Source of the DNA: Gammaproteobacteria bacterium
Lineage (GTDB): Bacteria; Pseudomonadota; Gammaproteobacteria; UBA9214
Direction of reading: 5' to 3'
Assembly (NCBI GenBank): GCA_029881775.1
Contig: JAOULY010000048.1
Span: 1 to 9,449, forward strand
DNA: 9,449 nucleotides
In this document: piece by piece, positions 1-9,082 of the stretch
How the letters are laid out: the number at the start of each line of letters is the position of its first letter
Numbering within the stretch: position 1 is the first letter of the stretch
The notes under the pieces: model-generated
What the model was told of the DNA's origin: nothing
The model's database searches: none
What the model saw: only the letters and a program-made list of their open reading frames with translations
Program-made: the position numbers and the translations under genes

Positions 1-78
1 GCTGCACTTATCCGGGCCCGCGACGAACAGTTGAAACGCGGTTACCAGGTTGTTTTCATGCAGGCAGGCGCCGAATAA
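1..78 (+). CDS. C-terminal end of an unidentified upstream protein (partial)
   Basis: Frame 1 is open from the first base to a TAA at 76-78 and encodes 25 residues ending in QVVFMQAGAE. The segment is rich in charged residues (RARDEQLKRG) and then turns hydrophobic. It is too short to assign a family. In Pseudomonas-like genomes the gene before gltB is often a DamX/SPOR-type protein behind aroKB, but these residues do not resemble a SPOR C-terminus, so no name is given. Frame 3 is also open for about 100 bases, so the frame choice is probable rather than certain. Confidence 0.55.
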   Translation, partial: AALIRARDEQLKRGYQVVFMQAGAE

Positions 79-128
79 GCCATCACGCATACCCCTGAAA
101 GTTAAGAGGAATAACATCACACGGCAAA

Positions 129-157
129 TTGAACCCCCGGCCGGACGGCGCTATACT
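129..157 (+). promoter_or_regulatory. Predicted sigma-70 promoter of gltBD
   Basis: A -35-like TTGAAC at 129-134 (4 of 6 consensus bases) and a -10-like TATACT at 152-157 (5 of 6) are separated by exactly 17 bp. Transcription would start near 164, giving a leader of about 138 nt before the gltB ATG at 302. No other hexamer pair between the upstream stop and gltB is as good. An AT-rich stretch at 234-247 contains TATTAT but has no matching -35. This is read from sequence only. Confidence 0.6.
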
Positions 158-186
158 GTGCGGCCTTTTGTCTGTGCCTCATGCAC

Positions 187-204
187 ATCCGGATAACACC
201 GGAT
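187..204 (+). promoter_or_regulatory. Inverted repeat in the gltB leader
   Basis: ATCCGG (187-192) and CCGGAT (199-204) form a perfect 6-bp inverted repeat around a 6-nt spacer. It lies about 25-40 nt downstream of the predicted transcription start. It could be a dimeric-regulator operator or a small leader RNA hairpin. No T-run follows, so it is not an intrinsic terminator. No specific regulator can be named. Confidence 0.4.
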
Positions 205-301
205 CAATACGGCAATCAGGGCATAAGTAACTGTATTATAAATATATTTGGCTACGGATAGGCCGTCAGCCACGGAACAGATACGAAACAAGGTTACCTC
301 A

Positions 302-3300
302 ATGACGCACGGCACCCTGCCTCCCCGACAAGGCCTGTATGACCCGGCCAATGAGCACGACGCCTGTGGCGTCGGCTTCGTTGCGAACGTAAAGGGCCGC
401 AAAAGCCATGAGATCGTCCAGCAGGGCCTGCGCATTCTCGAAAACCTGACCCATCGTGGCGCAGTCGGCGCGGATCCGCTGGCCGGTGACGGTGCCGGCA
501 TCATCATGCAGATACCGGACGCGTTCCTGCGCGAGGAATGCGCCGGCCTCGATATCGACCTGCCTGAGAGTGGCCGTTACGGCGTCGGCATGCTGTTCCT
601 GCCGCAGAACGACTCCACCCGCAGCTGGTGCGAGGCCCTGTTCAAGCAAATCATCATCGAAGAAGGCCAGCAACTGCTGGGCTGGCGTGATGTGCCGACC
701 GACAACAGCGGCCTGGGTGAAAGTGTCAAGACCGTAGAACCGGTCATGCGCCAGGTATTTATCGGTTGCGACAGCGACTGCGCCGATACCGACGCATTCG
801 AACGACGCCTGTATATCATTCGCAAGCGCATCGAAAACAGCGTGGGCGAATCCGGCAAAAAGGACTCTGAACATTTCTATGTTCCGTCCATGTCGGCGCG
901 GACTATTTGTTACAAGGGTATGTTGCTGGCCAACCAGGTCGGCAGCTATTACGCCGATCTCAATGACGAGCGACTGACTTCAGCACTGGCGCTGGTACAC
1001 CAGCGCTTCTCGACCAATACCTTCCCGTCATGGGACCTGGCGCATCCGTTCCGCATGATCGCGCACAATGGCGAAATCAACACGATGCGCGGCAACATCA
1101 ACTGGATGAATGCCCGGCGTCATTCCATGGCCTCCCGTCTGCTCGGTGACGACCTGGAAAAACTCTGGCCGATTATTGCCGAGGGCCAGTCCGACTCCGC
1201 CTGTTTCGATAACGCACTGGAGTTGCTGGTCAACGGCGGTTACAGCATGGCACACGCCATGATGTTGCTGATACCGGAGGCCTGGTCCGGCAATCCGCTG
1301 ATGAGCGAAAAGCGCCGCGCCTTCTACGAATACCATGCCGCCCTGATGGAGCCATGGGATGGCCCGGCTGCCGTCGCCTTCACTGACGGTCGCCAGATCG
1401 GCGCCACGCTGGACCGTAACGGCCTGCGCCCGGCACGTTACCTGTTGACCGACGATGACCTCGTGGTGATGGCCTCGGAGATGGGCGTGCTCGACATCGC
1501 GGAAGAACGCATCATCAAGAAATGGCGACTGCAACCCGGCAAGATGTTCCTGATCGATATGGAGCAGGGCCGCATCATCGATGATGCCGAACTGAAGGAC
1601 AGCCTGTCAGACAGCCACCCCTACCAGGACTGGCTCGACAAGACGCAGATCAAGTTATCCAGCCTGCCCGACAGTACCAGTCCGATGGCACCGGACAGCG
1701 CCACATTGCTGGACCGCCAGCAGGCCTTCGGTTACACACAGGAAGACGTCAAGTTCCTGCTGATGCCAATGGCCGCCGCCGGCCAGGAAGCGATTGGCTC
1801 CATGGGTGCCGACAATCCGCTGGCCGTGCTATCGGGCAAGCCGAAACCGCTGTCGAATTACTTCAAGCAGAATTTTGCCCAGGTCACCAATCCACCGATC
1901 GATCCGATTCGCGAGGAACTGGTGATGTCGCTGGTCTCGCTGATCGGCCCACGACCAAACCTGCTCGGCCTCGAATCCACCGGCGAACACATGCGCCTGG
2001 AGGTCTACCAGCCAGTACTGAACAATGTCGATATCGAGCGCATCCGGCATATCCAGGACCATACGAATGGCGCGTTTCGCACCAAGACACTGAGCATTTG
2101 TTACCCGCACACCGAGGGTGCCGGGGGTATGGAGGCCGCGTTGAAATCCGTCTGCGCGCAGGCAGAGGCGGCGGTTGAAGACGGCCACAATATCCTGATC
2201 CTGTCGGACCGCGGCATGAATACCGACAACGTCGCCATCCCTGCACTGCTGGCAACGGCCGCTGTTCACCACCACCTGGTGCGTGCCGGACTGCGTACCG
2301 AGTCAGGCCTGGTCATCGAGACCGGCGCCGCCCGTGAAGTCCATCATTTCGCCACGCTCGCCGGTTATGGCGCGGAAGCGATTAATCCCTACCTCGCCTT
2401 CGAGACACTCGAATCCATCCGCACGCAGTTGCCGGATGAACTGTCGAGCGAAGAAGTACAGACGCGTTACATCAAGGCGGTAGGCAAGGGCCTGCTCAAG
2501 GTCATGTCCAAGATGGGCATCTCCACCTACCAGTCCTACTGTGGCGCACAGATTTTCGATGCCGTTGGCCTGAGCACGGAATTTGTCGACACATGGTTCA
2601 CCGGTACTGCCACGACCATCGAGGGTATCGGCCTGCAAGAGGTCGCCGCGGAGGCCTTGCGCTGGCACAACGACGCGTTCGGCGATGCACAGATTTATCG
2701 CCAACATCTCGATGTTGGCGGCGATTACGCCTTCCGTCTGCGCGGTGAAGACCACATGTGGACGCCTGATTCGATTTCAAAACTGCAGCACTCCACGCGC
2801 GCCAACGATGCCGGCACGTACAGGGAATTTGCCCGCCAGGTCAACGAGCAGAATGAACGCCTGCTGAACCTGCGCGGCCTGTTCGAACTGAAATTCGCCG
2901 CTACACCGGTACCACTGGCCGAAGTGGAACCGGCGGCTGAAATCGTCAAGCGCTTTGCAACCGGCGCGATGTCATACGGCTCGATATCACGCGAGGCGCA
3001 TTCCACACTCGCAATCGCCATGAACCGCATCGGCGGCAAATCCAATACCGGTGAAGGCGGCGAAGAGCCCGAGCGCTTCAAGCCGATGGCCGATGGTAAC
3101 TCGGCACGTTCCGCCATCAAGCAGGTGGCCTCGGGACGTTTCGGCGTGACCACGGAATACCTGGTCAATTCCGACATGATCCAGATAAAGATGGCCCAGG
3201 GCGCCAAGCCGGGTGAAGGCGGCCAGCTGCCGGGGCACAAGGTAGATGCCACCATCGCCAAGGTGCGACATTCCACCCCGGGCGTCGGCCTGATATCGCC

Positions 3301-4942
3301 ACCGCCGCACCATGACATCTATTCAATTGAAGACCTGGCGCAGCTGATCCACGACCTGAAAAATGCCAACCCGAGAGCGGACATCAGTGTGAAACTGGTC
3401 TCCGAGGTTGGCGTTGGCACCGTGGCCGCCGGCGTTTCCAAGGCGCACGCCGACCACGTCACGATTGCCGGCTATGACGGCGGTACCGGCGCCAGTCCGC
3501 TGACCTCCATCAAGCATGCCGGCAGCCCGTGGGAAATCGGCCTGGCGGAAACTCACCAGACGCTGGTGATGAACAACCTGCGTTCACGCATTACCGTGCA
3601 GGTCGACGGTGGCATGCGCACCGGTCGCGACGTCGTCATAGGCGCCCTGCTCGGTGCCGATGAATTCGGTTTCGCGACTGCCCCGCTGATTGTTGAAGGC
3701 TGCATCATGATGCGCAAGTGTCACCTGAACACCTGCCCGGTCGGTATCGCCACGCAGGACCCGGTACTGCGCAAGCGCTTCACCGGCAAACCGGAACACG
3801 TGGTGAACTACTTCTTCTTCGTCGCGGAGGAAATCCGTGAACTCATGGCGAAACTGGGTTACCGCAAGTTCGACGACATGATCGGCCAGTCGCAGCATAT
3901 CAACAAGCGCCGCGCCATCAACCACTGGAAGGCACACGGCCTGGATTTCTCGCGCATCCTGCACAAGCCGGAGGCCGCGCCTGGCTGTAACATTTACTGC
4001 AGCGACAAGCAGGACCATGGTCTGGACAAGGCGCTCGACAATGAACTGATCAGGCAGGCGCAACCGGCACTCGAAAACCGCACACCGGTACAGATCGAAG
4101 TGCCCGTCAAGAACACCAACCGGACGGTCGGCACCATGCTGTCGGGTGAAGTCGCCCGCCGCTACGGACATGCCGGCCTGCCGGAAGACACCATCAGTAT
4201 TACGCTGCGCGGCACCGCCGGGCAGAGTTTTGGCGCGTTTGTGGCGAAGGGTGTCAGCATGACACTGATCGGCGAAGGCAACGATTACGTCGGCAAGGGC
4301 CTCAGCGGCGGTCGCCTGGTAGTCTACCCGCCTGCCGAGACGCCAATCATTGCCGAAGAAAACATCATCGTCGGCAATACCGTGATGTACGGCGCCATCA
4401 GCGGCGAATGCTACTTCCGCGGCGTTGCCGGTGAACGCTTTGCCGTTCGCAACTCCGGTGCCACTGCCGTCGTCGAAGGCGTGGGTGATCATGGCTGTGA
4501 ATACATGACCGGCGGCATCATCGTGGTACTGGGCGAGTCCGGACGCAACTTTGCGGCCGGCATGAGTGGCGGTATCGCCTATGTACTGGATGAACACGGT
4601 GATTTCGAACGGCGCTGCAACCTTGCAATGGTCGAACTGGAACCGATACCTGCCGAAGACGCCGCACTCGAGATGCTTGATCACCAGGGTGGCGACCTCG
4701 AAACCCATGGCCTGGTGGATGTCGAACGCGATATGACGCGCTACGATGCATTGCGCCTGCACCGCCTGATCACCCGGCACGTACATTACACTGACAGCGA
4801 GCGCGGCCGGAAGATACTTGAAAACTGGAATGAATACCTGCCGAAGTTCGTCAAGGTCATGCCGGTCGATTACCGCCGCGCGCTGCAGGAAATGCAGGCC
4901 TCGCAATCAACCTCGACGCAGGCAGCGGGAGGAAAACACTGA
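302..4942 (+). CDS. gltB: Glutamate synthase (NADPH), large subunit
   Basis: This is the alpha subunit of GOGAT. It hydrolyses glutamine and channels the ammonia to 2-oxoglutarate, making glutamate with electrons supplied by GltD. From the ATG at 302 it has 1546 residues, close to the usual roughly 1500. The start is chosen because AAGG (290-293) lies 8 nt upstream; an in-frame TTG at 248 has no such signal. Residues 2-21 would be the propeptide removed to expose catalytic Cys22 (EHDACGVGF). The class II glutaminase domain runs to about residue 430, with HNGE at 255-258. A central domain covers about 470-760. The FMN/synthase domain covers about 850-1230 (MSYGSISREAHST near 889; KPGEGGQLPGHK near 970). 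The 3Fe-4S cysteines are Cys1134, Cys1140 and Cys1145 (CIMMRKCHLNTCPVG). The C-terminal GXGXG beta-helix domain starts near 1280. No frame break or missing key residue was seen. Only 2 bp separate it from gltD. Confidence 0.98.
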   Translation: MTHGTLPPRQGLYDPANEHDACGVGFVANVKGRKSHEIVQQGLRILENLTHRGAVGADPLAGDGAGIIMQIPDAFLREECAGLDIDLPESGRYGVGMLFLPQNDSTRSWCEALFKQIIIEEGQQLLGWRDVPTDNSGLGESVKTVEPVMRQVFIGCDSDCADTDAFERRLYIIRKRIENSVGESGKKDSEHFYVPSMSARTICYKGMLLANQVGSYYADLNDERLTSALALVHQRFSTNTFPSWDLAHPFRMIAHNGEINTMRGNINWMNARRHSMASRLLGDDLEKLWPIIAEGQSDSACFDNALELLVNGGYSMAHAMMLLIPEAWSGNPLMSEKRRAFYEYHAALMEPWDGPAAVAFTDGRQIGATLDRNGLRPARYLLTDDDLVVMASEMGVLDIAEERIIKKWRLQPGKMFLIDMEQGRIIDDAELKDSLSDSHPYQDWLDKTQIKLSSLPDSTSPMAPDSATLLDRQQAFGYTQEDVKFLLMPMAAAGQEAIGSMGADNPLAVLSGKPKPLSNYFKQNFAQVTNPPIDPIREELVMSLVSLIGPRPNLLGLESTGEHMRLEVYQPVLNNVDIERIRHIQDHTNGAFRTKTLSICYPHTEGAGGMEAALKSVCAQAEAAVEDGHNILILSDRGMNTDNVAIPALLATAAVHHHLVRAGLRTESGLVIETGAAREVHHFATLAGYGAEAINPYLAFETLESIRTQLPDELSSEEVQTRYIKAVGKGLLKVMSKMGISTYQSYCGAQIFDAVGLSTEFVDTWFTGTATTIEGIGLQEVAAEALRWHNDAFGDAQIYRQHLDVGGDYAFRLRGEDHMWTPDSISKLQHSTRANDAGTYREFARQVNEQNERLLNLRGLFELKFAATPVPLAEVEPAAEIVKRFATGAMSYGSISREAHSTLAIAMNRIGGKSNTGEGGEEPERFKPMADGNSARSAIKQVASGRFGVTTEYLVNSDMIQIKMAQGAKPGEGGQLPGHKVDATIAKVRHSTPGVGLISPPPHHDIYSIEDLAQLIHDLKNANPRADISVKLVSEVGVGTVAAGVSKAHADHVTIAGYDGGTGASPLTSIKHAGSPWEIGLAETHQTLVMNNLRSRITVQVDGGMRTGRDVVIGALLGADEFGFATAPLIVEGCIMMRKCHLNTCPVGIATQDPVLRKRFTGKPEHVVNYFFFVAEEIRELMAKLGYRKFDDMIGQSQHINKRRAINHWKAHGLDFSRILHKPEAAPGCNIYCSDKQDHGLDKALDNELIRQAQPALENRTPVQIEVPVKNTNRTVGTMLSGEVARRYGHAGLPEDTISITLRGTAGQSFGAFVAKGVSMTLIGEGNDYVGKGLSGGRLVVYPPAETPIIAEENIIVGNTVMYGAISGECYFRGVAGERFAVRNSGATAVVEGVGDHGCEYMTGGIIVVLGESGRNFAAGMSGGIAYVLDEHGDFERRCNLAMVELEPIPAEDAALEMLDHQGGDLETHGLVDVERDMTRYDALRLHRLITRHVHYTDSERGRKILENWNEYLPKFVKVMPVDYRRALQEMQASQSTSTQAAGGKH

Positions 4943-4944
4943 TC

Positions 4945-6396
<1,452 letters not shown>

Positions 6397-6397
6397 T

Positions 6398-6650
6398 TGT
6401 CTCGCGCAAAGACGCCAGGGCGCAAAGAAAAGACTTGCCACAGAGCGCACAAAGAACACAGAGATATTTTTTGCAAAACAAGCAACTCTTCCTCGCCATA
6501 CCTGCGTACGACCGCATCTTTATAAAGATACGCATGAAGCTACGTTTATGGCGACAATGGGTTTAAAGTATTGGTTATTTCTGTGTGCTCTGTGCACTCC
6601 GTGGCTGATATTTTAATTTTCTTTGCGACTTGGCGTCTTTGCGCGAGACA
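6398..6650. repeat. 253-bp nested inverted repeat (MITE-like/foldback intergenic element)
   Basis: Nearly the whole gltD-hemE gap is one imperfect palindrome. The outer 34-nt arms (6398-6431 and 6617-6650) match at 32 of 34 positions when one is reverse-complemented, the first 20 without a mismatch. A second pair of 28 nt (6437-6464 and 6578-6605) matches at 23 of 28. Inner arms CGCCATA/TATGGCG (6494-6500, 6547-6553) and a perfect 14-nt palindrome (6516-6529) share nearly the same centre, about 6523. The arms contain the GCAAAGACGC and CCACAGAG...CACAGAG wording that I recall as common intergenic repeat sequence in proteobacteria; that recollection was not checked here. No transposase and no clear target-site duplication are visible. 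Any ORFs inside appear spurious. As RNA it would form a long hairpin and could act as a terminator, mRNA stabiliser or processing site between gltD and hemE. Confidence 0.85.
6516..6529. repeat. Perfect 14-bp palindrome at the centre of the foldback element
   Basis: The 14 nt ATCTTTATAAAGAT equal their own reverse complement. They lie at the symmetry centre of the 253-bp element. In RNA the middle bases would form the terminal loop. In DNA this would be the tip of a cruciform. Confidence 0.8.
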
Positions 6651-6664
6651 GGAATATATAAACC

Positions 6665-7729
6665 ATGCAAGCACTGCAAAACGACAGACTCCTTCGCGCC
6701 CTGCTCCGGCAACCGGTTGACACCACGCCCGTGTGGCTGATGCGCCAGGCCGGCCGTTACCTGCCGGAATATCGCAAGGTGCGCGAACAGGCCGGCAGCT
6801 TCATGGATCTGTGCACCAACCCGGAACTCGCCTGCGAAGTCACGATGCAGCCGATCGAACGCTTTCCGCTGGATGCAGCCATCCTGTTCTCGGACATCCT
6901 TACCATTCCTGACGCCATGGGGCTCGGCCTGTATTTCGAGGAAGGCGAAGGACCACGTTTCAAAAAGCCGGTACGCCGGGCGGCGGATGTTCGTGCGCTG
7001 GGTATCCCCGATCCGGAAACGGACCTGCGCTACGTAATGGACGCGGTCCGCCTGATCCGCCGCGTACTGGATAACCGTATTCCACTGATCGGTTTCGCCG
7101 GCAGTCCCTGGACACTGGCTACCTACATGGTCGAGGGCAGTTCGACCAAAACCTTTTCCCGCGTAAAGGGCATGCTCTACAGCGAACCCGCCCTGTTGCA
7201 CGAACTGCTGGACACGGTTGCGAAATCCGTTACCAGTTACCTGAATGCGCAGGTCGCAGCCGGCGCCCAGGCCCTGATGATCTTCGATACCTGGGGTGGC
7301 GTCCTGACGCCACGTGACTACCGCGACTTCTCACTGCAATACATGCATAAAATCGTCAGCGGACTGACCCGTGAAGCAGAAGACCGCAAGGTACCCGTCA
7401 TCCTGTTCACCAAGGGCGGCGGTCAGTGGCTGGAAGACATGGCCGCAACCGGCGCCGACGCGCTGGGCATTGACTGGTCAACCGACATCGGCGAAGCACG
7501 CCGCCGCGTGGGTGATCGTGTGGCACTGCAGGGCAACCTCGATCCGGCCACGCTTTACGGCACAGCCGAGGTCATTCGCGAGCGGGTAGCAGGCATCCTT
7601 GATGCCTTTGGCCCCGGCCCGGGACACGTGTTCAATCTCGGTCATGGCATAAACCCGGATGTTGATCCTGTAAATACCGGCGTTCTTGTCAACGCCGTAC
7701 ATGAACTGAGTGCGTCATACCACGGTTGA
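6665..7729 (+). CDS. hemE: Uroporphyrinogen decarboxylase
   Basis: This cytoplasmic, cofactor-free enzyme of heme synthesis removes carboxyl groups from the four acetate side chains of uroporphyrinogen III, giving coproporphyrinogen III. The 354 residues match the usual family length. The family signature PVWLMRQAGRYLPEYR is at 22-37 and supplies substrate-binding Arg27 and Arg31. The catalytic aspartate is Asp77 (LFSDIL). Other conserved positions are Tyr154 (GSPWTLATYMVEG), the FDTWGG loop near 207-212, GNLDP at 290-294 and His327 (NLGHGI). The start is set by AGGA (6650-6653), 11 nt before the ATG; this site overlaps the right edge of the inverted repeat. No convincing promoter was found in the gap, so it may be read from the gltBD promoter through the repeat, or from a promoter I could not recognise. 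Confidence 0.98.
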   Translation: MQALQNDRLLRALLRQPVDTTPVWLMRQAGRYLPEYRKVREQAGSFMDLCTNPELACEVTMQPIERFPLDAAILFSDILTIPDAMGLGLYFEEGEGPRFKKPVRRAADVRALGIPDPETDLRYVMDAVRLIRRVLDNRIPLIGFAGSPWTLATYMVEGSSTKTFSRVKGMLYSEPALLHELLDTVAKSVTSYLNAQVAAGAQALMIFDTWGGVLTPRDYRDFSLQYMHKIVSGLTREAEDRKVPVILFTKGGGQWLEDMAATGADALGIDWSTDIGEARRRVGDRVALQGNLDPATLYGTAEVIRERVAGILDAFGPGPGHVFNLGHGINPDVDPVNTGVLVNAVHELSASYHG

Positions 7730-8011
7730 GCCGGACCGCCTCAGGCTGAAGACTGACCGCATTCGACGAACGCCCGGCTGCGTGAATGTAATCTCCACCC
7801 GGGTAGACGGACAACGGCTAAACCGGGCCGGCGGCCTCCATCCTTAAGTTATTCCTCATTTTTCCGATGTAATCAGCACAGGCCTGTTTTAACAGCAGAC
7901 AAGGAGATGTTTGCCCGGGTCTTGTCCACCGTGGCGTCGGAACCGCACTCCTGGCCGGACCGGCTCTCCAATGCAAGCCACTGTATTTTATACATATTGA
8001 AGGGAATCAAT
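7730..8011. other. 282-bp non-coding region between hemE and the response regulator
   Basis: No gene is supported here. There is no clear stem followed by a T-run after hemE, so no terminator is called. The stretch contains several short GC-rich self-complementary bits (for example around 7826-7836), a promoter candidate at 7844-7873, and an ATG at 7907 in frame with the downstream regulator. The region shifts from GC-rich near hemE to AT-richer just before the regulator, as expected for a new transcription unit. Confidence 0.6.
7844..7873 (+). promoter_or_regulatory. Candidate promoter for the signalling genes (sigma-28-like or sigma-70)
   Basis: TTAAGTTA (7844-7851) and TCCGATGT (7863-7870) are 11 bp apart. 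Against the flagellar sigma-28 pattern TAAAGTTT-N11-GCCGATAA they match 6 of 8 and 5 of 8 positions, including the CCGAT core. An overlapping sigma-70 reading uses TGTAAT (7868-7873, 5 of 6) with a poor -35. Either would start transcription near 7880, about 130 nt before the response-regulator ATG. The match may be chance. Confidence 0.25.
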
Positions 8012-8401
8012 ATGAAGGTACTAATCGCAGACGACGACAAGGATCTATGCCAGCTGCTGGGTGCGGTATTGCGCTCGCAGGGCCACGAAGTATTTTTTGC
8101 CTTCGATGCCGCGCAGGCGCTGACTCTCGCAAAAAACCAGTCCCCGGACATTATCGCACTGGACATCAACATGCCTGGCGGCACCGGTATGGGCGCACTG
8201 CAAAAAATCAAAATGAACATGAAGACTTCCATGATCCCGGTGCTGGTGATCAGTGCCAATCCGTATGAACAGAACAACGCAACAATGCTGCAGATGGGCG
8301 CTGCAGAATACATGCAGAAGCCACTGGACAGCGAAAAATTCTGCGAGGCCCTCTACCGGTTAACCGGGCTGCCGGCCGCAGGTGCAGCGGCGCAGGGGTA
8401 A
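8012..8401 (+). CDS. Single-domain response regulator (CheY-like receiver)
   Basis: This 129-residue protein is one receiver domain with no DNA-binding or enzymatic output, so it probably relays phosphate or acts by protein contact. The acidic pocket is in LIADDDKD (Asp7-Asp9). The phospho-acceptor is Asp51 (IIALDINMPGG), the conserved Ser is Ser81 (VLVISAN), and the conserved Lys is Lys103 in QKPLD. All catalytic positions are present. The ATG at 8012 is preferred because GAAGGGA (7999-8005) lies 6 nt upstream and the receiver fold starts at once (MKVLIADDD). An in-frame ATG at 7907 would add 35 residues without receiver-like features, and its AAGGAG directly abuts the ATG, which is too close. 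The Hpt gene follows 81 bp downstream, which suggests a shared phosphorelay. Confidence 0.93.
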   Translation: MKVLIADDDKDLCQLLGAVLRSQGHEVFFAFDAAQALTLAKNQSPDIIALDINMPGGTGMGALQKIKMNMKTSMIPVLVISANPYEQNNATMLQMGAAEYMQKPLDSEKFCEALYRLTGLPAAGAAAQG

Positions 8402-8482
8402 TGGCAGCGGGGAACACGGGTCAAAACAAGTCCCGGGGAACCGGATGACTGTCTCTCACATCCACATGCAGGGAGCAGCCGG

Positions 8483-8908
8483 ATGAACACGCAGATACAG
8501 GAAGTGCTGGAGAAGATGCGGCTTGTCTACCTGGCAAACCTTCCAGAGCGCCTGGATACCATGGAGTCCCAGGTCCACAAACTCAAGACAGGCGATATTC
8601 ATACGGAATCCTTCGAGGATCTCTACCGCGCCGTACACACACTCAAGGGAACAGCAGGCACCTATGGCTTGCAGATCATCACTGAAATATGCAAACCCTT
8701 TGAAGACTGCCTGAACGCAGCACACGAAAACGGCATGTCAGGCAGTGAGCAACTGGAAAATTGCTGCATGCATTTCATCAGCCTGCTACGCGAGGTAATC
8801 AGTCAACTTGAGGCGGGCGAGGAATCATTCATGGACGTCGCAGCGTATCTCGACGATGTCCCGTGGTCAGCCGCGTGCTCGCCTTCCGCGTTCCGTCGCA
8901 GTTCATAA
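8483..8908 (+). CDS. Hpt (histidine phosphotransfer) domain protein, probably truncated by a frameshift
   Basis: This 141-residue protein is an Hpt helical bundle that carries phosphate on a histidine between receiver domains in a multistep phosphorelay. The signature is AVHTLKGTAGTYGL, with the phospho-accepting residue predicted as His52. Predicted helices flank it at about 4-36, 42-60, 65-82 and 86-111. The start is supported by AGGGAG (8470-8475), 7 nt before the ATG. The likely partner is the receiver encoded just upstream. After residue 126 (AYLDDVP) the character changes to a Ser/Ala/Arg-rich tail, WSAACSPSAFRRSS, that does not look like a folded end. Reading on in another frame from 8863 gives VVSRVLAF and a receiver-like stretch, so the last 15 residues may be the product of a one-base loss. 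The Hpt domain itself appears complete and may still work. Confidence 0.85.
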   Translation: MNTQIQEVLEKMRLVYLANLPERLDTMESQVHKLKTGDIHTESFEDLYRAVHTLKGTAGTYGLQIITEICKPFEDCLNAAHENGMSGSEQLENCCMHFISLLREVISQLEAGEESFMDVAAYLDDVPWSAACSPSAFRRSS

Positions 8909-9039
8909 CCATGAAGGCAAACCGCTCCCTGCACAATATTTCAAAGTCGTTAACACGCGGCGAGTATCGCTGCGGCGGCAAGCTGGATGCAACAGGGATA
9001 ATTGCCCGTCAATTTAATTGCTTGATCGCGTCAAGCTGA
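8863..9039 (+). pseudogene. Out-of-frame remnant of a receiver-like domain behind the Hpt gene
   Basis: The frame starting at 8863 reads 58 codons, from VVSRVLAF to NCLIASS, and stops at TGA 9037-9039. It has the beginning of a receiver pattern. RVLAF could be strand 1, PSQFITMKANRSL helix 1, and ATGIIARQFNCLIAS the stretch ending at strand 3, where the phospho-Asp would normally sit. The acidic pocket is missing (RVP where acidic residues are expected), and the frame stops before the second half of the fold. One extra base near 8863 would join it to the Hpt frame as DDVPVVSRVL. I infer a decayed Hpt-receiver gene. The alternative is non-coding sequence with a chance resemblance, since the similarity is weak and judged by eye. 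Confidence 0.35.
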
Positions 9040-9043
9040 GGTT

Positions 9044-9060
9044 TGTTGTTTCAGTCAACA
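9044..9060. promoter_or_regulatory. Short inverted repeat before the PhnD-like gene
   Basis: TGTTG (9044-9048) and CAACA (9056-9060) are inverted around a 7-nt spacer, 22 nt before the ATG. It could be a half-site pair for a regulator or a weak leader hairpin. No confident promoter hexamers accompany it, although an AT-rich CATAAAT follows at 9059-9065. Confidence 0.25.
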
Positions 9061-9082
9061 TAAATTAGTGGAGCAATACTGG

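Noticed and set aside
139..169. Possible terminator for the upstream gene (GGCCG/CGGCC followed by TTTT)
   Set aside because: The stem is only 5 bp with a 17-nt loop, and the loop contains the better-supported -10 element of the gltB promoter.
222..247. Possible IHF site in the AT-rich part of the gltB leader
   Set aside because: The best alignment to the IHF consensus misses several core bases. Only general knowledge of gltBD control in E. coli suggested looking there.
248..301. Upstream in-frame TTG start for gltB
   Set aside because: There is no ribosome-binding sequence near 248, and the extra 18 residues are not needed. The ATG at 302 has AAGG 8 nt upstream and gives a normal-length propeptide before the catalytic Cys.
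3584..4906. Long open frame (440 codons) on the - strand opposite gltB
   Set aside because: It lies wholly antisense to the conserved gltB reading frame and gives no recognisable motif. Long antisense frames are expected opposite GC-biased codon usage.
6398..6650. Repeat considered as a CRISPR array or an insertion sequence
   Set aside because: The units are a single inverted pair, not regularly spaced direct repeats, and there is no transposase gene within or beside it.
8407..8440. Direct repeat of CGGGGAAC between the receiver and Hpt genes
   Set aside because: Two copies of 8 nt in a GC-rich 81-bp gap are not distinctive enough to call a regulatory element.
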